64,000 nucleotides of DNA from Austropuccinia psidii (GCA_023105745.1 JALGQZ010000009.1:15052564-15116563), one strand, 5' to 3'. Counted from the first letter of the stretch, positions 48,018 through 60,675 are shown. The notes: generated by a model from the sequence alone, not told the origin. Numbers and translations are program-made.

Positions 48018-48966
48018 TTTGCGTGGAAAGTTTCTGTTCATCCTTTCCTGCTCCTTGGCTGTGAATTCCATCAGAGTCCTGGCCATATTGAAGACACTGT
48101 CCACGGCTGAAGGCTCCAATTCGGGGATCCTGTACCCTTGTGGGTAGGGTCTATGCCAATTGGCTTTGCCTTGATGGTTCTTGGGACCTTTCTGCTTCTT
48201 CTGAGGTCCCTTGGGCTTGTCCTTGGACACTTCTGGAGCTGGTTTGGAGCTGGTAGATGCCACTGGTGCCTCTGTCTCCAAAGCTGGAGTCATTTCCAAC
48301 TCTTTCTTCTGGTCTATAGATAAAAGACTTTGGTTCTTCAACCAATTATTTATCTTTTTGACCATGTCTTTGCAAGACAGGGGGCTCCATCCTCCTAAGA
48401 GTTCTATGGTCTTCTCCTGACCCAGAAAGCTCTTGATGTGTAAGTAGGAGTTCATGGCCCCCTGCCAAAGGCTTGGGCATATTTCCCACTCTTCTTCTTT
48501 GGCTGCTCTGAACCAATTCTTGTACTGGCATTGATATATTTCTATTTATGCCACTTGAAAATGGTTAAGCCCTGGAAATAATATCATGAATTAGTTCAGG
48601 CTCAGAATTCACGTCAAAATCTGTTGGTACAGACCTTGGGGAATGGGGGGTAACTCTGGCATCCTCCAGATGTGTCTTTCTTGTGGAAGATTTGGCACTT
48701 CGGGATTTGGCCTTGCTTCTTCCTTGTCCACATCCATCTGGTGGGACTGAATAGTTGCTTCCATTTCTAGTATGCACCATTTTCACGTCAATTTAAAGAT
48801 AAAAGTGAAAATATAAGATAAAATACACACCTTTTGGTGGTAATTTAGCCTTTTCTGAGTTAAATAAGGTGCCTCTTTTAGCAATTTGCACCTCAATACT
48901 TTCTTCAGATTCTGCTTCTGAAGATTCAGGACTATTGATGTATCTTTTACTGAGTCTGTTGCCAGC
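48015..48966 (-). pseudogene. B1 ORF1 (spliced, damaged)
   Basis: Exon around 48831-48966 (SPESSEAESEESIEVQIAK), a 64-nt intron (48830-48767, GTGTGT...ACTAG), then a frame with QMDVDKEEARPN, MPELPPIPQG, QYKNWFRAAK, MNSYLHIKSFLGQEK and YPQGYRIPELEPSAV, ending TAA 48015-48017. B0 shares QMDLDHD, MPELPPVPKG and QYKNWFMEAK. TGA and other stops lie between MPELPPIPQG and QYKNWF, where a further intron (donor near AAG|GTCTGT, acceptor ATGCCAG) is possible. It overlaps the out-of-frame ATG at 48786. Confidence 0.55.
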
Positions 48967-49379
48967 TGCCTAGTATTTGATTAAAGACACTTAAAGAAAA
49001 AAATATGATAAATGAAATTATTTTTATGATTTAAGATATTTTTAAAAGATTTTTTATAAGTTTTATTATTTTTTTGATATTAAAAAAAATATTCTTTTCA
49101 AAGAAAAAGGTATTAAAATTTAAGAATTTGAATAAAAAATTAAGTCAGAGTAACTCAAAGAATAATTTTATAAGTTTTTGGATGTGAAAAAGCCACGTGT
49201 AAAAACAGTACAAAATTAAACCAAATTCCTCAATGAAATAAGATTTTAAGACAATTTCAAAAATAAAAATAATTTTTTCTTTAAATCGAAGAAAAAAAAT
49301 ATTAAATTAATATATTTTAGAACTTAAAAATATATTAATTAAGGGTACAAGGTTCAAAAAACACGGCCAGGCCCCCAAA
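48967..49379 (-). other. B1 leader and primer-binding site
   Basis: The minus strand after the LTR reads TTTGGGGGCCTGGCCGTG (49379 downward), the PBS. The rest is A/T-rich with no ORF. Confidence 0.7.
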
Positions 49380-51280
49380 TGTAAGATGTGACTATGAAAC
49401 TGATGATAATATTACTATTAATCAACAGTACTATGTCTGTTCTTATGAAATATAATAATAAAATATTATTATAACCACAATTAAATAATTAAAGAATTAT
49501 TTCTTTCACGTGTTAAGCACTACTAGTGATTTTAACAGTGAGCAATTAATTGTCTACAAGAATCAATTACAAGAAGAATTTAATAATAAAAACTTCTTTT
49601 ATTAAAATAATAAAATTATTTTAATATATAATTATCTTTTGCAAGAATAATTATAAAGCTAATCCTTGAAGAAAACTATTACTAGAGAAAAACTTTAAGA
49701 ATTAAAGATAAATCACTCACTAATATTCCAAAGAACTTATTGAAAGACAAGATAGAGAGATTTGACGTAGAATTGTGGATTTAGAGGATAAAAATGAATT
49801 TATAAATGTATTACAACAATATATAGTTGATTTCTATTATTTCACGTCTTTCTGATTGATTCTGAAAGAATAAAACACTTAAGAAAAGTTTAACTAATAC
49901 TTACTTGTTGGTAATACAGCTATAAATGATTAATAAGATGACGATACGGAAAAAACAGCAAGAAGAGGCTTCTTTTAAGTCAACAACAGCTCACAGAGGC
50001 ATGCCATGGAGCAAACTGAAAAACCAGTGAGTGAGAAAACAATAAAACTTTTGGGATTAATGATTGCATCATCTGTTTTCACGTAAGATTATCATAATTA
50101 CTTAGATGATGCTTTTATGTGACTACCAACCCCAATATGGTTAAGAATAAAAGGAGTAACATCTGTAAATATTCTTTTATTCCGAAATAATCATTTATTT
50201 CTCAAAGTTATCAATGTTATTGCCAATTTCATCACAGGTTTTAATTACTGTGAATTTTTGAAGATTCAGTGTTTCACGTAGAATGGTCAAAAATGGACTA
50301 TAAGTAAAACTGTAATTCTTTTTGGTTGTACTATAGATAACACAGTTCACTATTGGTCCTGAATGTTTCATAAAGATTCATTAAGAATTGTATTTTTAAT
50401 GAATTTTTGAAGTTTTTACCTCATTTCTACGTAGAATTGCAAATATCAGTGTTTCACTGGTTGCTATGAGGTAAATCGATGGATACAAGTCCAAAAAGGG
50501 TTTTAATTACTCTTTTGGGGTTTATCCATGGAAAGTCATTAAGAATTGACGTGGTTACAGGAGTCTAAGTAGCTCTTTACCTCCTTGGCACGTCAAAATA
50601 GCAGGTTATTTGCTATTTTCTTAAGATTTACAGTAGTTGTGACATGGTAACCAAGTTCCCAAAGAGGTTTAGCTTACCAATTGGGTCAAGATCAGCCATG
50701 GAACCAAGCTTTGGAGCTATCCACGCCTCTGAGTCCTCAGAAGTTGGGTACCCTGGCTCTCTTTGATGTCTTTTGTCCCCCTTGCCTATTTTTTACGTCA
50801 AAATAGTAATTTAAGCTTAAAGTGAGATATCCACTATGGGTGTACCAAAAGTCCATGTAAGAATACCATGATATTAAGTGCTCAAAACATGCATAACACT
50901 ATTCTTAGTGTATATGTAACACGGGATTTCTAACTTTCCAATTATTTTGGCGTGAAATTAAGAAAAACAAAAGTTTTCACGGATCTTTCATGTGGTATTG
51001 ATGATGTGGTATTGAAGTATTTTCCATTTTACCACCTCAAAGAGTTAATTTGAGCTTATTCACTCTATGGAGCTATCCTAGGTGAATTTTTGTGTAGAAT
51101 CCAAATCTGGCCTTAAATCCATGGATTTACTCACTCAATAAAAAGTGATTCATCTTTTCTGAAATCAAAAATGATGAATTTTGAATATATGCATGACTTA
51201 TGAGTTATGTATAATTCAAAGTTTCTTTTTAAGATAATTGTGGCCTATTTGGGTATGTAAAATATACCTCAAGGCTCACA
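49380..51280 (-). repeat. B1 5' LTR
   Basis: 1901 bp, partner of 30945-32845; followed by the TACAA duplication. Confidence 0.93.
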
Positions 51281-51856
51281 TACAACATATTTTGTACATA
51301 TGCAAGTTTCAAGAAAAAGCTGTATTGGGCTTGTTTGCCCCATAACATTTGTTCTAGTTGAGATATGAGGAAATGGATGACAATATCAGATATCCCTGAT
51401 TGTGCTCTTCCCAAAAAGGCCCCATTTTAGGTATCTCACACTAAAACTGTAGAAGTTAGATGAGAGGTGAATGTTTTGTTCACCCTTATTTGGCTTTAAT
51501 TTGGTCATAACTTCAGTGATACTGGTGCTAGTTCAGTTTGTCTGGTACCATTGGATAGCCCTGACTTAGAGCTTCATTTCTCATACCCATATGATGGGGT
51601 TAAGCCTCTTACTCTGTATTTCAGATGGGAGGTGGAAATTGAGTTTTATGCTCAGCAACAACCTTGAGCAGCAATAACTTTGTTATTCTTTGTCCTATGA
51701 TGATGGAACTTGTATATTTTGAAAGGGGTGAGTTTCCTCTTTTTTTGATACCTTTTGAGCTAATTTGGCTCAGCTCCATGTTTTGGTGGTATCTTGGCTA
51801 TACCATTGGTTTATGGTATTGTGGCTGTCATGCTTGTGCTCTGATTTTGAGTCACA
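51281..51856. mobile_element. Family C solo LTR, right part
   Basis: Continues the C LTR interrupted at 30944; its first five bases are the TACAA duplication. It matches 54430-55003. The right end GAGTCACA is placed to within a few bases. Confidence 0.75.
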
Positions 51857-52724
51857 GGCTGACATTTATTGAGTAGGTTAACTTTAGACTCAATTATTGC
51901 ACAAATTTGCATCTTTGACAAAATATTTTCCTTATTAATATTTTCAAGGCCAATCATGGTCTTTTAGTATCTCATTACCCAACTTCTGTTGGATATACTC
52001 AAATGTTTTGAGCTTTGTTATGATTTCTTTATTACAAGTTTTGATTTGGTTTACACACTTTAAATGATCTACTTATTTTTAAAATATTGGTTCAATCTTT
52101 CCTCTTCCTTGTTTTTTGGATTCCATCAGATTCTTGCCATATTGAGCACACTGTCCATGGCTGTCTTCTCTTTCTTGGGAATCCTGTAATTCTGCAGTTA
52201 AGGCTTGTTCCACTTGGGATTTGCCTTTCCCTTTGCCTTTTGCTTGCCCTTCTGGTTGATCTTTGGGGTTTGCTTGGACTTGGTTGGCACTTGTTGAGGT
52301 AGATTCTTGCTTGTGGATTCTCGGGGAGCTTCCACTGGTCTGTTTTCCTTTCCTTGGGCCAACTTCTTCTTCTGGTACGCTGATAACATGCTTTGGTTTT
52401 CCAACCAAGCTTTTATCTGTTGGACTTGTCCTTTGCAAGACATGGGTGTCCAACCCTTCAGAAGTTCCTGTCTTTTCTCGCCCCATGAACTTCTTCACTT
52501 GAAGATATAATTTCATGGTGCCTATCCAAACACTTGGGAGAAGTTTCCACTATTGCTATTTTGCTTCCATAAACCAGTTCTTGTACTGAGACTGGTATAT
52601 CTCTATTGTTTCCAGTTGAAAGTGATTCAGGGCTAAAAACAGCAATAGCAGTTATGTCAGCTTCTGGACTGTCCATAAGAGTGTCAAAGGTTCTGGCTAG
52701 CCTTTGGGAACTGGTGGAAGTTCT
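51857..52724 (-). pseudogene. B0 Gag/ORF1 middle segment
   Basis: Minus-strand frames carry ORF1-like QYKNWFMEAK (followed by two stops), MKLYLQVKKFMGREKT and LENQSMLSAYQKKKL, homologous to B1 ORF1, with frameshifts. A second frame (52458-52748) continues from the ATG-frame part at 55941-56071 without conserved counterparts elsewhere. The last 5 bases (GTTCT, 52720-52724) are the target duplication of A'. It joins 30093 on the far side of C, giving KCQPDNQPDDN in frame. Confidence 0.7.
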
Positions 52725-55700
52725 TGTGAGCCTTAGAGGTATTTCCATATACCCAACAGACTACAAATCATAAATTAAGATACAAGTATAAATAAAATAA
52801 ATTTATTTATCTTATAAGAATAAAAATTGAAATATAAATACAAATTTATATTTAAAAACCAAAATTTGTTTATAATTTGAAAATAAAATTACAATAAAAT
52901 TTAAAATTATGAAAATACATTTTTACTTGTAAAAATTAATTAAAATGAATTTTTAATAAAAATTATGACATTAAAATATTTTTGTTAAAAATTTACATAA
53001 AATATATTATAACTTTTTATCCAATAAACAAACATAAAGAAATTATCACACCATTGGATTCCTCATAAAAAATAAAGTGGGGTCTCCTCTGGATGAAATT
53101 TCTGTAACTCAACTCTAAATAAGCTTAAATTAAGTTTTTAGTATTTTTTGTACAAAAGTATAAAAATCCTCAAAACATTAATTTAATTCACACCACATGT
53201 GGTGTTAACCATCAATTTTTGTGTTAAACTTGAGGTGTTGTGTATAGCTTAGAGGTTATGAGGAATTGAAGCATTTTCAATTGAATTCAATTGAATTGTC
53301 AAAATGTGCGCGTGTATTACATAAGTGAGCTTTAATTTACATATGAGGTATAAATTATTACAGATGTGTAATTAACAACTCAATTGAATTACCTATGTAA
53401 ATTATAACTGTATTACATGATGAGGAATTAAAGGAAAAATAAATTGGAAAGATTAATTCTGGGGGGGAAAAGACACTCTAGCTCTAAGGGGGAGCTAGAC
53501 CCCCAAGATCCTTGCTGACTGGCATGGGATGTCAAAATCCATGCAAAAGTTCATTACTTTTGGCCTGGAATTGTTGGGTTGAGTCTATGTAGAAGCAGTA
53601 ATTAGGCTAGTCACAACTTTAACTTTGACTATGACATGGAAATAAAGTGATAAAATAAAGGTATTTATTGATAATAAGGGTTTATAGATGAAATAAAAGG
53701 GCTTTACTATTTTTCAATAGTAGTGGTTAGTGCTGTTAGAAGCCCTGGGTGCAGCTTTACCTGTTGGATTACAATAATAAAGACTACAATACTTCTAAAT
53801 GAATAGTATACCTGATTATTTTCCAAGAGTATAGCTGTTTTTGAAAGTTGTACTATGTAGGAATTCAAGAGCAGGATGAGGAAAGCAATTCTGGCTGGGA
53901 AAAGCCTCCTTTTTATCCTGAAATGGGGTGGAAAGGCTGCGAGACCTTTCCACATAGAGGAAGTGAAGATTTCTTTCACTCTCTGAGACAGGCTTGTGGT
54001 TTGAAAGGACCTGTATAGCCTGTATTGGGCTCAGATGTGGTTTTGAAACCACATCTGGGCAGATTTCACCAATACAGGGTGAAGATTTTCATCTGGGGAC
54101 CTCACAGCCTGATTCTGACGTGTATGACACGTAGAATGCTGTACAGAAGCTGTATGGGACCCCGGTATTGACTGAAATATAAGGTATTGAAGTAAAAACA
54201 AGCTTCTTCATCTGTTTGACACCTCATATTCATGATTATGGGACATTATCCCATGGTAAGGCTGTATATGACAGCAGGTGGGAATCTGACCTTAAAACAG
54301 CCATACCTTTGTCAATTCTTGAGATATCAACCTCAAAATTGGTTCAGTGTTTATCCCTGTATGTGCTCTAAACATTGGTTCCTCATTTGATATTGGTATC
54401 ATTAAATATGGCAAAGGTATTCCATGTACAAGAGTTTTGTACATTTGCGTGGTTTAGGCAGAAAGCTGTATTGAGCTTATTTGCCCCATAAACTTTGTTC
54501 TAGTTGAGATATGGGGAAATGGATGACACAATCAGATAGCCCTGATTGTGTTCTTTCCAAAAAGACCCCAATTTAGGTATCTCACACTAAAACTGGAAAA
54601 GTTAGATGAGAGGTGAATGTTTTGTTCACCCTTATTTGGCCTGAATTTGGCCATAACTCAAGTAATACTATTGCTAGCTCAGTTTGGCTAGTACCATTGG
54701 ATAGCCCTGGCTTAGAGCCTCATTTTGAATACCCATTTGATGGGGTTAAGCATCTCCTTCTGGATTTTAGATGGGAGGTGAAAATTAAGGTTTATGCTCA
54801 GCAATAACTTTGAGCAGGAATAACTTTGTTATTATTTGTCTTATGGTGATGGGACTTATATTTTCAGAAAGGGGTGAGTTTCCTCTTTCGTTTGATATCT
54901 TGTGAGCTGATTTGGCTCAGCTCCATGTTTTGGTGGTATCTTGGCTATACCATTGGTTTATGGTATTTTGGCTGTCATGCTTGTGCTCTGGTTTTGAGTC
55001 ACAGGGTCTGTGACTCAATTGATGATGAGTTTTTGATACCAACCAGGGTAGTTTTGACTGCTTCCAAGAGGGTAAAACTGCCCTTAAGCTAAAACAATGT
55101 TATTAAAAACAGTTTTGCCTGGTTTCTACGACTCTTACACACATTCTGCCGTGTTTTGAAGGCTCTAGACCAGGTATTACTATAGTAATGGCTGATTTAA
55201 GGGTCTAAAATGGCTAAACCCAGGGTTCAATTATTCCATAATTGGCTTTTCTGTGGTGAGAGTGTTTTTTATGACTTCCAAGAGGAAAATTTACTTTTGG
55301 AGTAAGGAAATTGATGGCTATAAAAGAATGTCTCCTTTGCCCCACTTTTCTCTTCATGTTAGAATCTTTTCCTTTTATAATTAGTTTAAACACTGTTAAA
55401 GCAATCAATAAGAGATTCCAACCACCCTTTTTTAAACATTTTTAACCTTTTAATCACGTGAAAAAATAACTATATCCATTGTTTGTAACTCTTGTAATCT
55501 TTTTTACCCCTGAACCACCTCAAAAGTGAATTGTATCATCTTTCATTGCTGTTAATTTTGTCACTTTGTTTCCAAATTCACTATGGTCACTTTTGGGCTT
55601 TTCTTCTCTTTCAGAATCTTTTGAAGACTTTTTTCTTTAATTAATTTCTTGCAGTTCTTTGCTCAATTCATTCCAATTGAAATTGCTTTTGAAGAAATTT

Positions 55701-55940
55701 CTTTTGTAGCCTTAAATATCTCCTGTAGAGTATTTTTGGATAAATCTTTATTGTTGGTAAACCAATAAATTTTTATTATATTATTGTTTTATACTTACAA
55801 AGTTAAAAACAATAAAATTGGTGTGTTTTCTCCTTAAAAATACTATTTCTTACTATTTTTAAAGAATTTTACCTTATACAAATTTTGAGGACAGGAAAAG
55901 TACTTGATATTTTATCAAAGTTTCATATCCACACCTTACA
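52725..55940 (+). mobile_element. Family A solo LTR (A'), split by a C LTR
   Basis: TGTGAGCC...CACCTTACA, flanked by exact GTTCT duplications (52720-52724, 55941-55945). About 1.79 kb without the nested C LTR. Joining the flanks restores the B0 coding frame (YARTSTSSQ). It lies antisense to B0. Confidence 0.93.
53582..55003. mobile_element. Family C solo LTR (C') inside A'
   Basis: About 1.42 kb, matching C at 30094-30944 plus 51281-51856. It interrupts the A LTR between GGCCTGGAATTG and CAGGGTCTGTG. About 5 bp of A seems lost at the left junction, so the duplication is unclear (GGGT on both sides is possible). Confidence 0.75.
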
Positions 55941-56236
55941 GTTCTGGCATACTCCATTTGTCCCTCTCCTCTGGGCCGACATTCTTGTCTTTTTGATTTA
56001 TTACTGGAATGTCGTGGTCCAGATCCATTTGATTGGATGGAGTAGTTACTTCCACTTCTAGTAGGAGTCATTTCAGGTCAATATAGAGAAATTAAGACTA
56101 AGGAATTGATTGAATTCACCTGCTGGACCTCTAAAGGGTTCTTTGGTAATTCAACCCCTTGGTGCTGGGCTAGTTTGAATTTCAATACTTGACTCTGAGG
56201 ATACAGAGTCTGAAGAACTTTCTCTGATGGATGACA
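55941..56236 (-). pseudogene. B0 ORF1 5' exons
   Basis: Exon 56236-56120 begins AG|TG TCA TCC, like AG|TG TCT GAC in A, and encodes SSIRESSSDSVSSESSIEIQ, similar to B1; it has a TGA near its end. A 62-nt intron (56119-56058, GTGAAT...ACTAG) follows. The next exon gives EVEVTTPSNQMDLD and reaches the A' insertion. The ATG at 56071 lies inside the predicted intron and opens a different frame. Confidence 0.55.
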
Positions 56237-56781
56237 CTAGAGAAAAACACAAATATAAGTTATTTTATCAAACAATAGAAAAAGTTACAAACTCAACTCA
56301 TTGGATAAATTTGTTTTAATTTAATTTATGCCAAATTGCGTCAATAATAAATAACAATGTCTAAGATTGAAGAAAAAATGTTTTCAGTAAAGATTTTTCA
56401 TTTTTTAATTTTTTTTTGATTTTATATTTTCTTTAAAGACATAATAATTTTACAATTCATAAGTTATTAATCAAAATTATATTATTATTCACTTTATACT
56501 AGAATAACTCAAAGAATAAATTTCAAGTCTGTGATGTGAAAAAGCAACTAGTTAGACAAAAGAAACTTATTCCAAGTCACTCAATAGTATATTGTTTCAA
56601 ACAATATTCTTGAGAACAAAATACCTTTCTTAATATTATAAAGACTATTTGTAAGGGATAAGTCCCAAACAAGCCAATATCAAAGTAAATATGGCAATTT
56701 TATGCCAAAAGAGAGTGAAATAAGGTCTATAGTATGATTTATGTCCCAAAATTTGGTTAAAATCATGGCAAGGCCCCCAAA
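56237..56781 (-). other. B0 leader and primer-binding site
   Basis: PBS on the minus strand: TTTGGGGGCCTTGCCATG (56781-56764). The remaining ~470 bp are A/T-rich with no ORF. Confidence 0.7.
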
Positions 56782-58915
56782 TGACGGGTTTGTTTATGAA
56801 ACTCTTCATAATAGTAACAATATCAAGAGTACTATGACTGTTCTCAGTAGAAAAATATAATATAATAAAATATTAAGACCACAAATTTAAATATAATTCT
56901 TAAAAATAATTATATATTAAAAATAAATTGTATTATTATCATATAAAATAATAATTATAATAAATTATAATTATTCTATTACTTTTATAGTCACTGACAA
57001 TTATAACAATAAGAAGTGTAAAGCTCTTAATGAGACAATTACACATGGAAAATATAAATATTATTTATAAAAGAATCATAACACACACTGTGCAGAAATA
57101 ATTCTTATAGAAAAATTCTATATAAAAAAACTAATAATAGATAAAAAAAGATATAGAATTTTAGACAAAACTTACTTATAATATAGATTTAATACAACAA
57201 TTCAAATACAACAGTCATTATATTAAATAATAATTATAGGTTAAAAACACACCAAAAATCAATATTTTGAAAAATCAAAACAACTTTCTATAATAAAAAT
57301 CATGATCAAAGAGTTTGTGAGAGTAAGTTGTGGATTTTAAAAGATATTTTAAAGACAATAATTTTATAAAATAAAATATATTATAGGTTATTACAACAAT
57401 AATCTGATTTCTATGCTTTCAATTCTTTAATTTAATATTTATAAAGAATAAAATACTCAATAAATACTTTAATAATAATATTTTACAGATAATAAAACTT
57501 TACCTGTTTAAATGTCTAATATGATTGTATTTATAATTGATGATGGACAAAAACAGTGATGAAAAGACCCTTTTTATGTCTACAGAGAATCTCTCATCAT
57601 TCATAATGGATTTAGAGGGAATTCTCAGGTCAAAACTGAAAAGCCATGCTTAAAAATAAGGTTCTTAAGTTAATGTAACTTATTTTTAATTCCAATTTAA
57701 AGTTACCAGTGTTATTATTAACTCCAAATAACTTTAATCCACATTTAAGTTAATTATTTTAAGCTTTAATATAAAATAAGTGTATTCTTATTAAATTCAA
57801 TCACATGAACAGCTTAAAAATAGAGTTTCAAGCAGAAAACCCTTAAACTCACTTTTTAAGTAATTTTTAAAGAAAACTTAATATTCTTTGAAAATAATTA
57901 AAAAGGTAAATTTCCAGGCCAATTACCCAGGAACTCTATTTATAAAGGATACTTAAAATTTAATTTATATACGGATAATATTAACTTGTAAGCTTTGTGA
58001 AAGCTTCAAGCAAATCCATTAAGAATTGGATTTCTAATGAGTTTTTGAAGTTATTACTATTTTTCCATGTAAAATAGCAATACACACCAAACCTTAACTT
58101 TTGATAAGGTTTTAATGCTTTTAACCTTAAAAATTTAAGGTTATTTAAGCTTTTTAAGCTTAATCAAGTTTTTACAGTTCTTAAAACCTTAAATTCAAGC
58201 CTGCATATTGGGATTTACCCTTTAGAAGCTTGAAATTCCTGTCCAAATTGGGTTAAAACCAGTTTAAAACTTGAGGTTGGATCAAAGTCTGATCTTAAAG
58301 TTTAAATCAGGTTGAAAATACTTCAATACAGGTGGACAACCTTAGTTGAATGCTTGAAGATCCAAAAAGCTGGGTACGCCAGCTCTGTTTGGTCTTTTTC
58401 CTTTGTCCCACCTTTTTGCGTGGATTTTACCCTTTAATTTATTTAAAGCAATACTATGGCCTTAAACCCTTTTAAATTGAGCTCACACAGGATTTTCATT
58501 CTGTATGGCAAATCCTCAGCCAATTCAGTAAGTATACACAACACCTCAATTTTAACTAAAATTTTGGTAAGTTTGCATAAACCTTATGCAAGTTTAAATT
58601 TAAGCTTATTTAAGCTTAAACTTAACAATTTTAAAAAATGTTAAAAAAGCTACATTAGTACTGTGAGATTCTTAAATATTCCAATGACATAAGAAATAAG
58701 CCTTTTTGGGTATAACACCCTATGAGTGTACCCTAGGTCATATTTGGTGTAGAATCCAACAATGACATAATATTTATACCTTTTTTTATCCACAAAAAAT
58801 TTATACCTATCTTTTATTTTAAATTCAATTGAAAAGTCTCTTGAAGACTAAATCAACTGTATATAAAGTCATTTGTGGCCTTATGGGTATGTTATACATA
58901 CCTCACAGGCTCACA
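56782..58915 (-). repeat. B0 5' LTR
   Basis: 2134 bp, ends CTCACA at 58915; aligns from 57168 on with 1-1733. It marks the right border of the nested stack. In element orientation it starts TGTGAGCCTGTGAGG. Confidence 0.88.
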
Positions 58916-59501
58916 ATATCAAGGGTGGCCTTTTGGTCCTTAATTTTGGTATGTACTGCCTCTTTTGGCTCCTTATTCATGTTTGGCTTATTCATTATCC
59001 CACCGTCCTTCATTGTAAGGAGCATATACCCAAACCAATTAAACCTACATGCAGTCCTACTGCATTTGCCTCCGGACGCATCTCCAATCTCTAACTCACC
59101 AACTCAATTATATGTACTTACCTATGCCTTGTCTTAAATCCATCGCGTCTCCAGGTCTTTCCTAATTTGTCAGAGATAGCTTAATTTCATTTCTTTCCCA
59201 AACACTGACTCACACTTCATCAAGCTCAACATTCTCCCTGACAATTCAAGGTTTCATCTACAATCAAGTGTTTCTTAGGGCAGCAATCATACAACAAACC
59301 CATTGGTGAAACATCTTGCTATAAAGATTGGGCCTGTGTCATGCATTTGGCTCCAAGTCCTTATCTGGAAGCTGAAATACTTCCCTTTGATTTTGAAAGT
59401 GAGTTGCTTTTCTGCTTTTTGAATTTCATCAAGGTGATCATTGTTAATTATTATTGGAAAATTTCACCTACCTAATTGTTTTAGGTAGCATTTGCTCAAG
59501 C
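58916..59501. other. Unassigned sequence right of the nest
   Basis: Less AT-biased than the LTRs. An ORF continues from the LTR to 59137 (LHLPPDASPISNSPTQ) but has no start of its own and no recognisable domain. It may be the 5' part of the hAT element or host DNA. A T-rich run ending TTTTAG at about 59494 could be an acceptor before the hAT ATG. Confidence 0.5.
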
Positions 59502-60675
59502 ATGGAAGCTGAGTATCTCACTTCAGGTGTATCTGATACCAATGATGATGATTTGGTTCAGGTTATTACTGAGGAGGGTATCAAAGAGGTAAGCAGTGGT
59601 GGAACTGCTTCCAATGCCAAGGAGACATTCTGCATCTGGTCTGATGTATATGAGTACTTTGAGGTAAGTATTCATAAATGTTTATCATGGGGAGACATAC
59701 TAATGTTTTACAATCTACAGAACCTCACTCCCAAAGGTGTATGGGATCAGCAGAAAAATATGTTTTGTTATACCTACAAATGTCGGCATTGCAGGTATGC
59801 TGTCTACTAATAAGATTATATCAGACCCCCACAAGAGCAGCTTATCTTTCTTTTGTAATTCTACAGTGTTGCAACTGCAGTATTAGGGCGCATTACCTCC
59901 AACTTAAAAAAGCACTGATTGAAGCGTTGTGGCCAATATGTAGCTTGGGATGTGAGATGTCCAGGGACCATTGACCCTAACCTTGGGGCCAAGCTTTCAG
60001 CCAAAGAATAAGAGGCCCTCCAGAGAACTGTTGTGGAGGCCGTGGTTGCTAGTCAGTTATCATTTTTGGTCTCTGAAATTGGTTGGCTCTGCACTGTGTT
60101 ATCAAAATTGGCACCAAGCTTTGTCTGGCCAAAGCGCAAGCAAATTGGTGCTATATCCACACAGCTGTAATTTGAACGCAAGCAAGAACTCATTAAAGAA
60201 ATCACTGTGCTGCCCAATGGAATGAGCATTGGCACAGCCCTGGATTTCTGGACAACCAAGGATCAGAGCCAGAGCTATCTGGCAGTTGTTGGTCAATGGA
60301 TTGATCCAATCAGATTTATGTTTTTCAACACCTTTTTCTTTTTTGAGGTAAGAAAACAGGGCCTTACTATTTTCAAAGGGTTTTTAACTTTCAATGTATG
60401 TTGTTATAGACCCTAACAGTTGCACAAACAGGTCAATCACTTGCCTGGAGCATTTGGGAATTGCTCTCCAAATGTGGGATTCTTGGGCGTTTTTATAGCA
60501 TCACCGGAAATAAAACCGCCAATAATCTGTCAATTATCCAACATCTTGAACAGAAATACAATGGGCTCAACATAGAGTGGCCACATAAGCACCGTTTCCA
60601 TTGGTGTGCATGTCATGTTATCAATTTGGTGGCAAAAGAATTTTTAAGCTTAATGGGAAAATGTCACAGGGGCTC
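59502..60675 (+). pseudogene. hAT-type transposase, truncated
   Basis: ATG at 59502. Introns: 59664-59720 (57 nt, GTAAGT...CTACAG), 59795-59866 (72 nt, GTATGC...CTACAG, with CTACTAAT) and 60348-60409 (62 nt, GTAAGA...TTATAG). Exon 2 and 3 give a BED-like zinc finger (YKCRHC...SNLKKH). The catalytic region follows: ALDFWTTKDQSQSYLAVVGQ, ITGNKTANN, and FHWCACHVINLVAKEF, typical hAT blocks. In-frame TGA after SNLKKH and TAA codons near 60010 and 60168 break it. The C-terminal dimerisation domain is missing after about 60675. No terminal repeats were recognised. Confidence 0.8.

Larger units (their letters stand above)
30945..51280 (-). mobile_element. Element B1: Ty3/Gypsy chromovirus interrupted by element A
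   Basis: Two 1901-bp LTRs (30945-32845 and 49380-51280) and exact TACAA duplications define it. Without A and its duplication it is about 10.2 kb. It encodes ORF1, Gag with CCHC, protease, RT with intact YIDD, RNase H, integrase and chromodomain on the minus strand. The RT connection region is cut at CTTTA by A; the codons on either side join in frame. Other damage: a frameshift near 47560, TAA at 45962-45964 and TAA at 33238-33240. LTR divergence is small (about twenty differences by eye). It sits in the C solo LTR. Confidence 0.93.
1..58915 (-). mobile_element. Element B0: old Ty3/Gypsy chromovirus hosting the whole nest
   Basis: The 5' LTR at 56782-58915 matches the partial LTR at 1-1733, so both ends belong to one minus-strand element whose last ~386 bp lie left of the window. 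Without insertions it would be about 10.9 kb, close to the 10.1 kb of the intact-length relative A. Coding pieces in minus order are: ORF1/gag start (55941-56236), gag (51857-52724), gag coiled-coil part (29875-30093), gag C-terminus to integrase (5732-10056) and chromodomain (1869-2108). Each break is filled by another LTR element, and reading resumes in frame across the junctions. All coding parts carry stops or frameshifts. The 5-bp duplication should be ATATC (58916-58920), with its partner outside the window. Confidence 0.85.

Noticed and set aside
51281..52724. Region as a separate full-length retroelement
   Set aside because: The pieces resolve into the right end of the C solo LTR and the interrupted B0 gag, with junctions that keep frame.
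58829..59137. 102-residue ORF at the right edge of B0
   Set aside because: It starts within the LTR and crosses the LTR/flank border, so it cannot be an ancestral gene as drawn.
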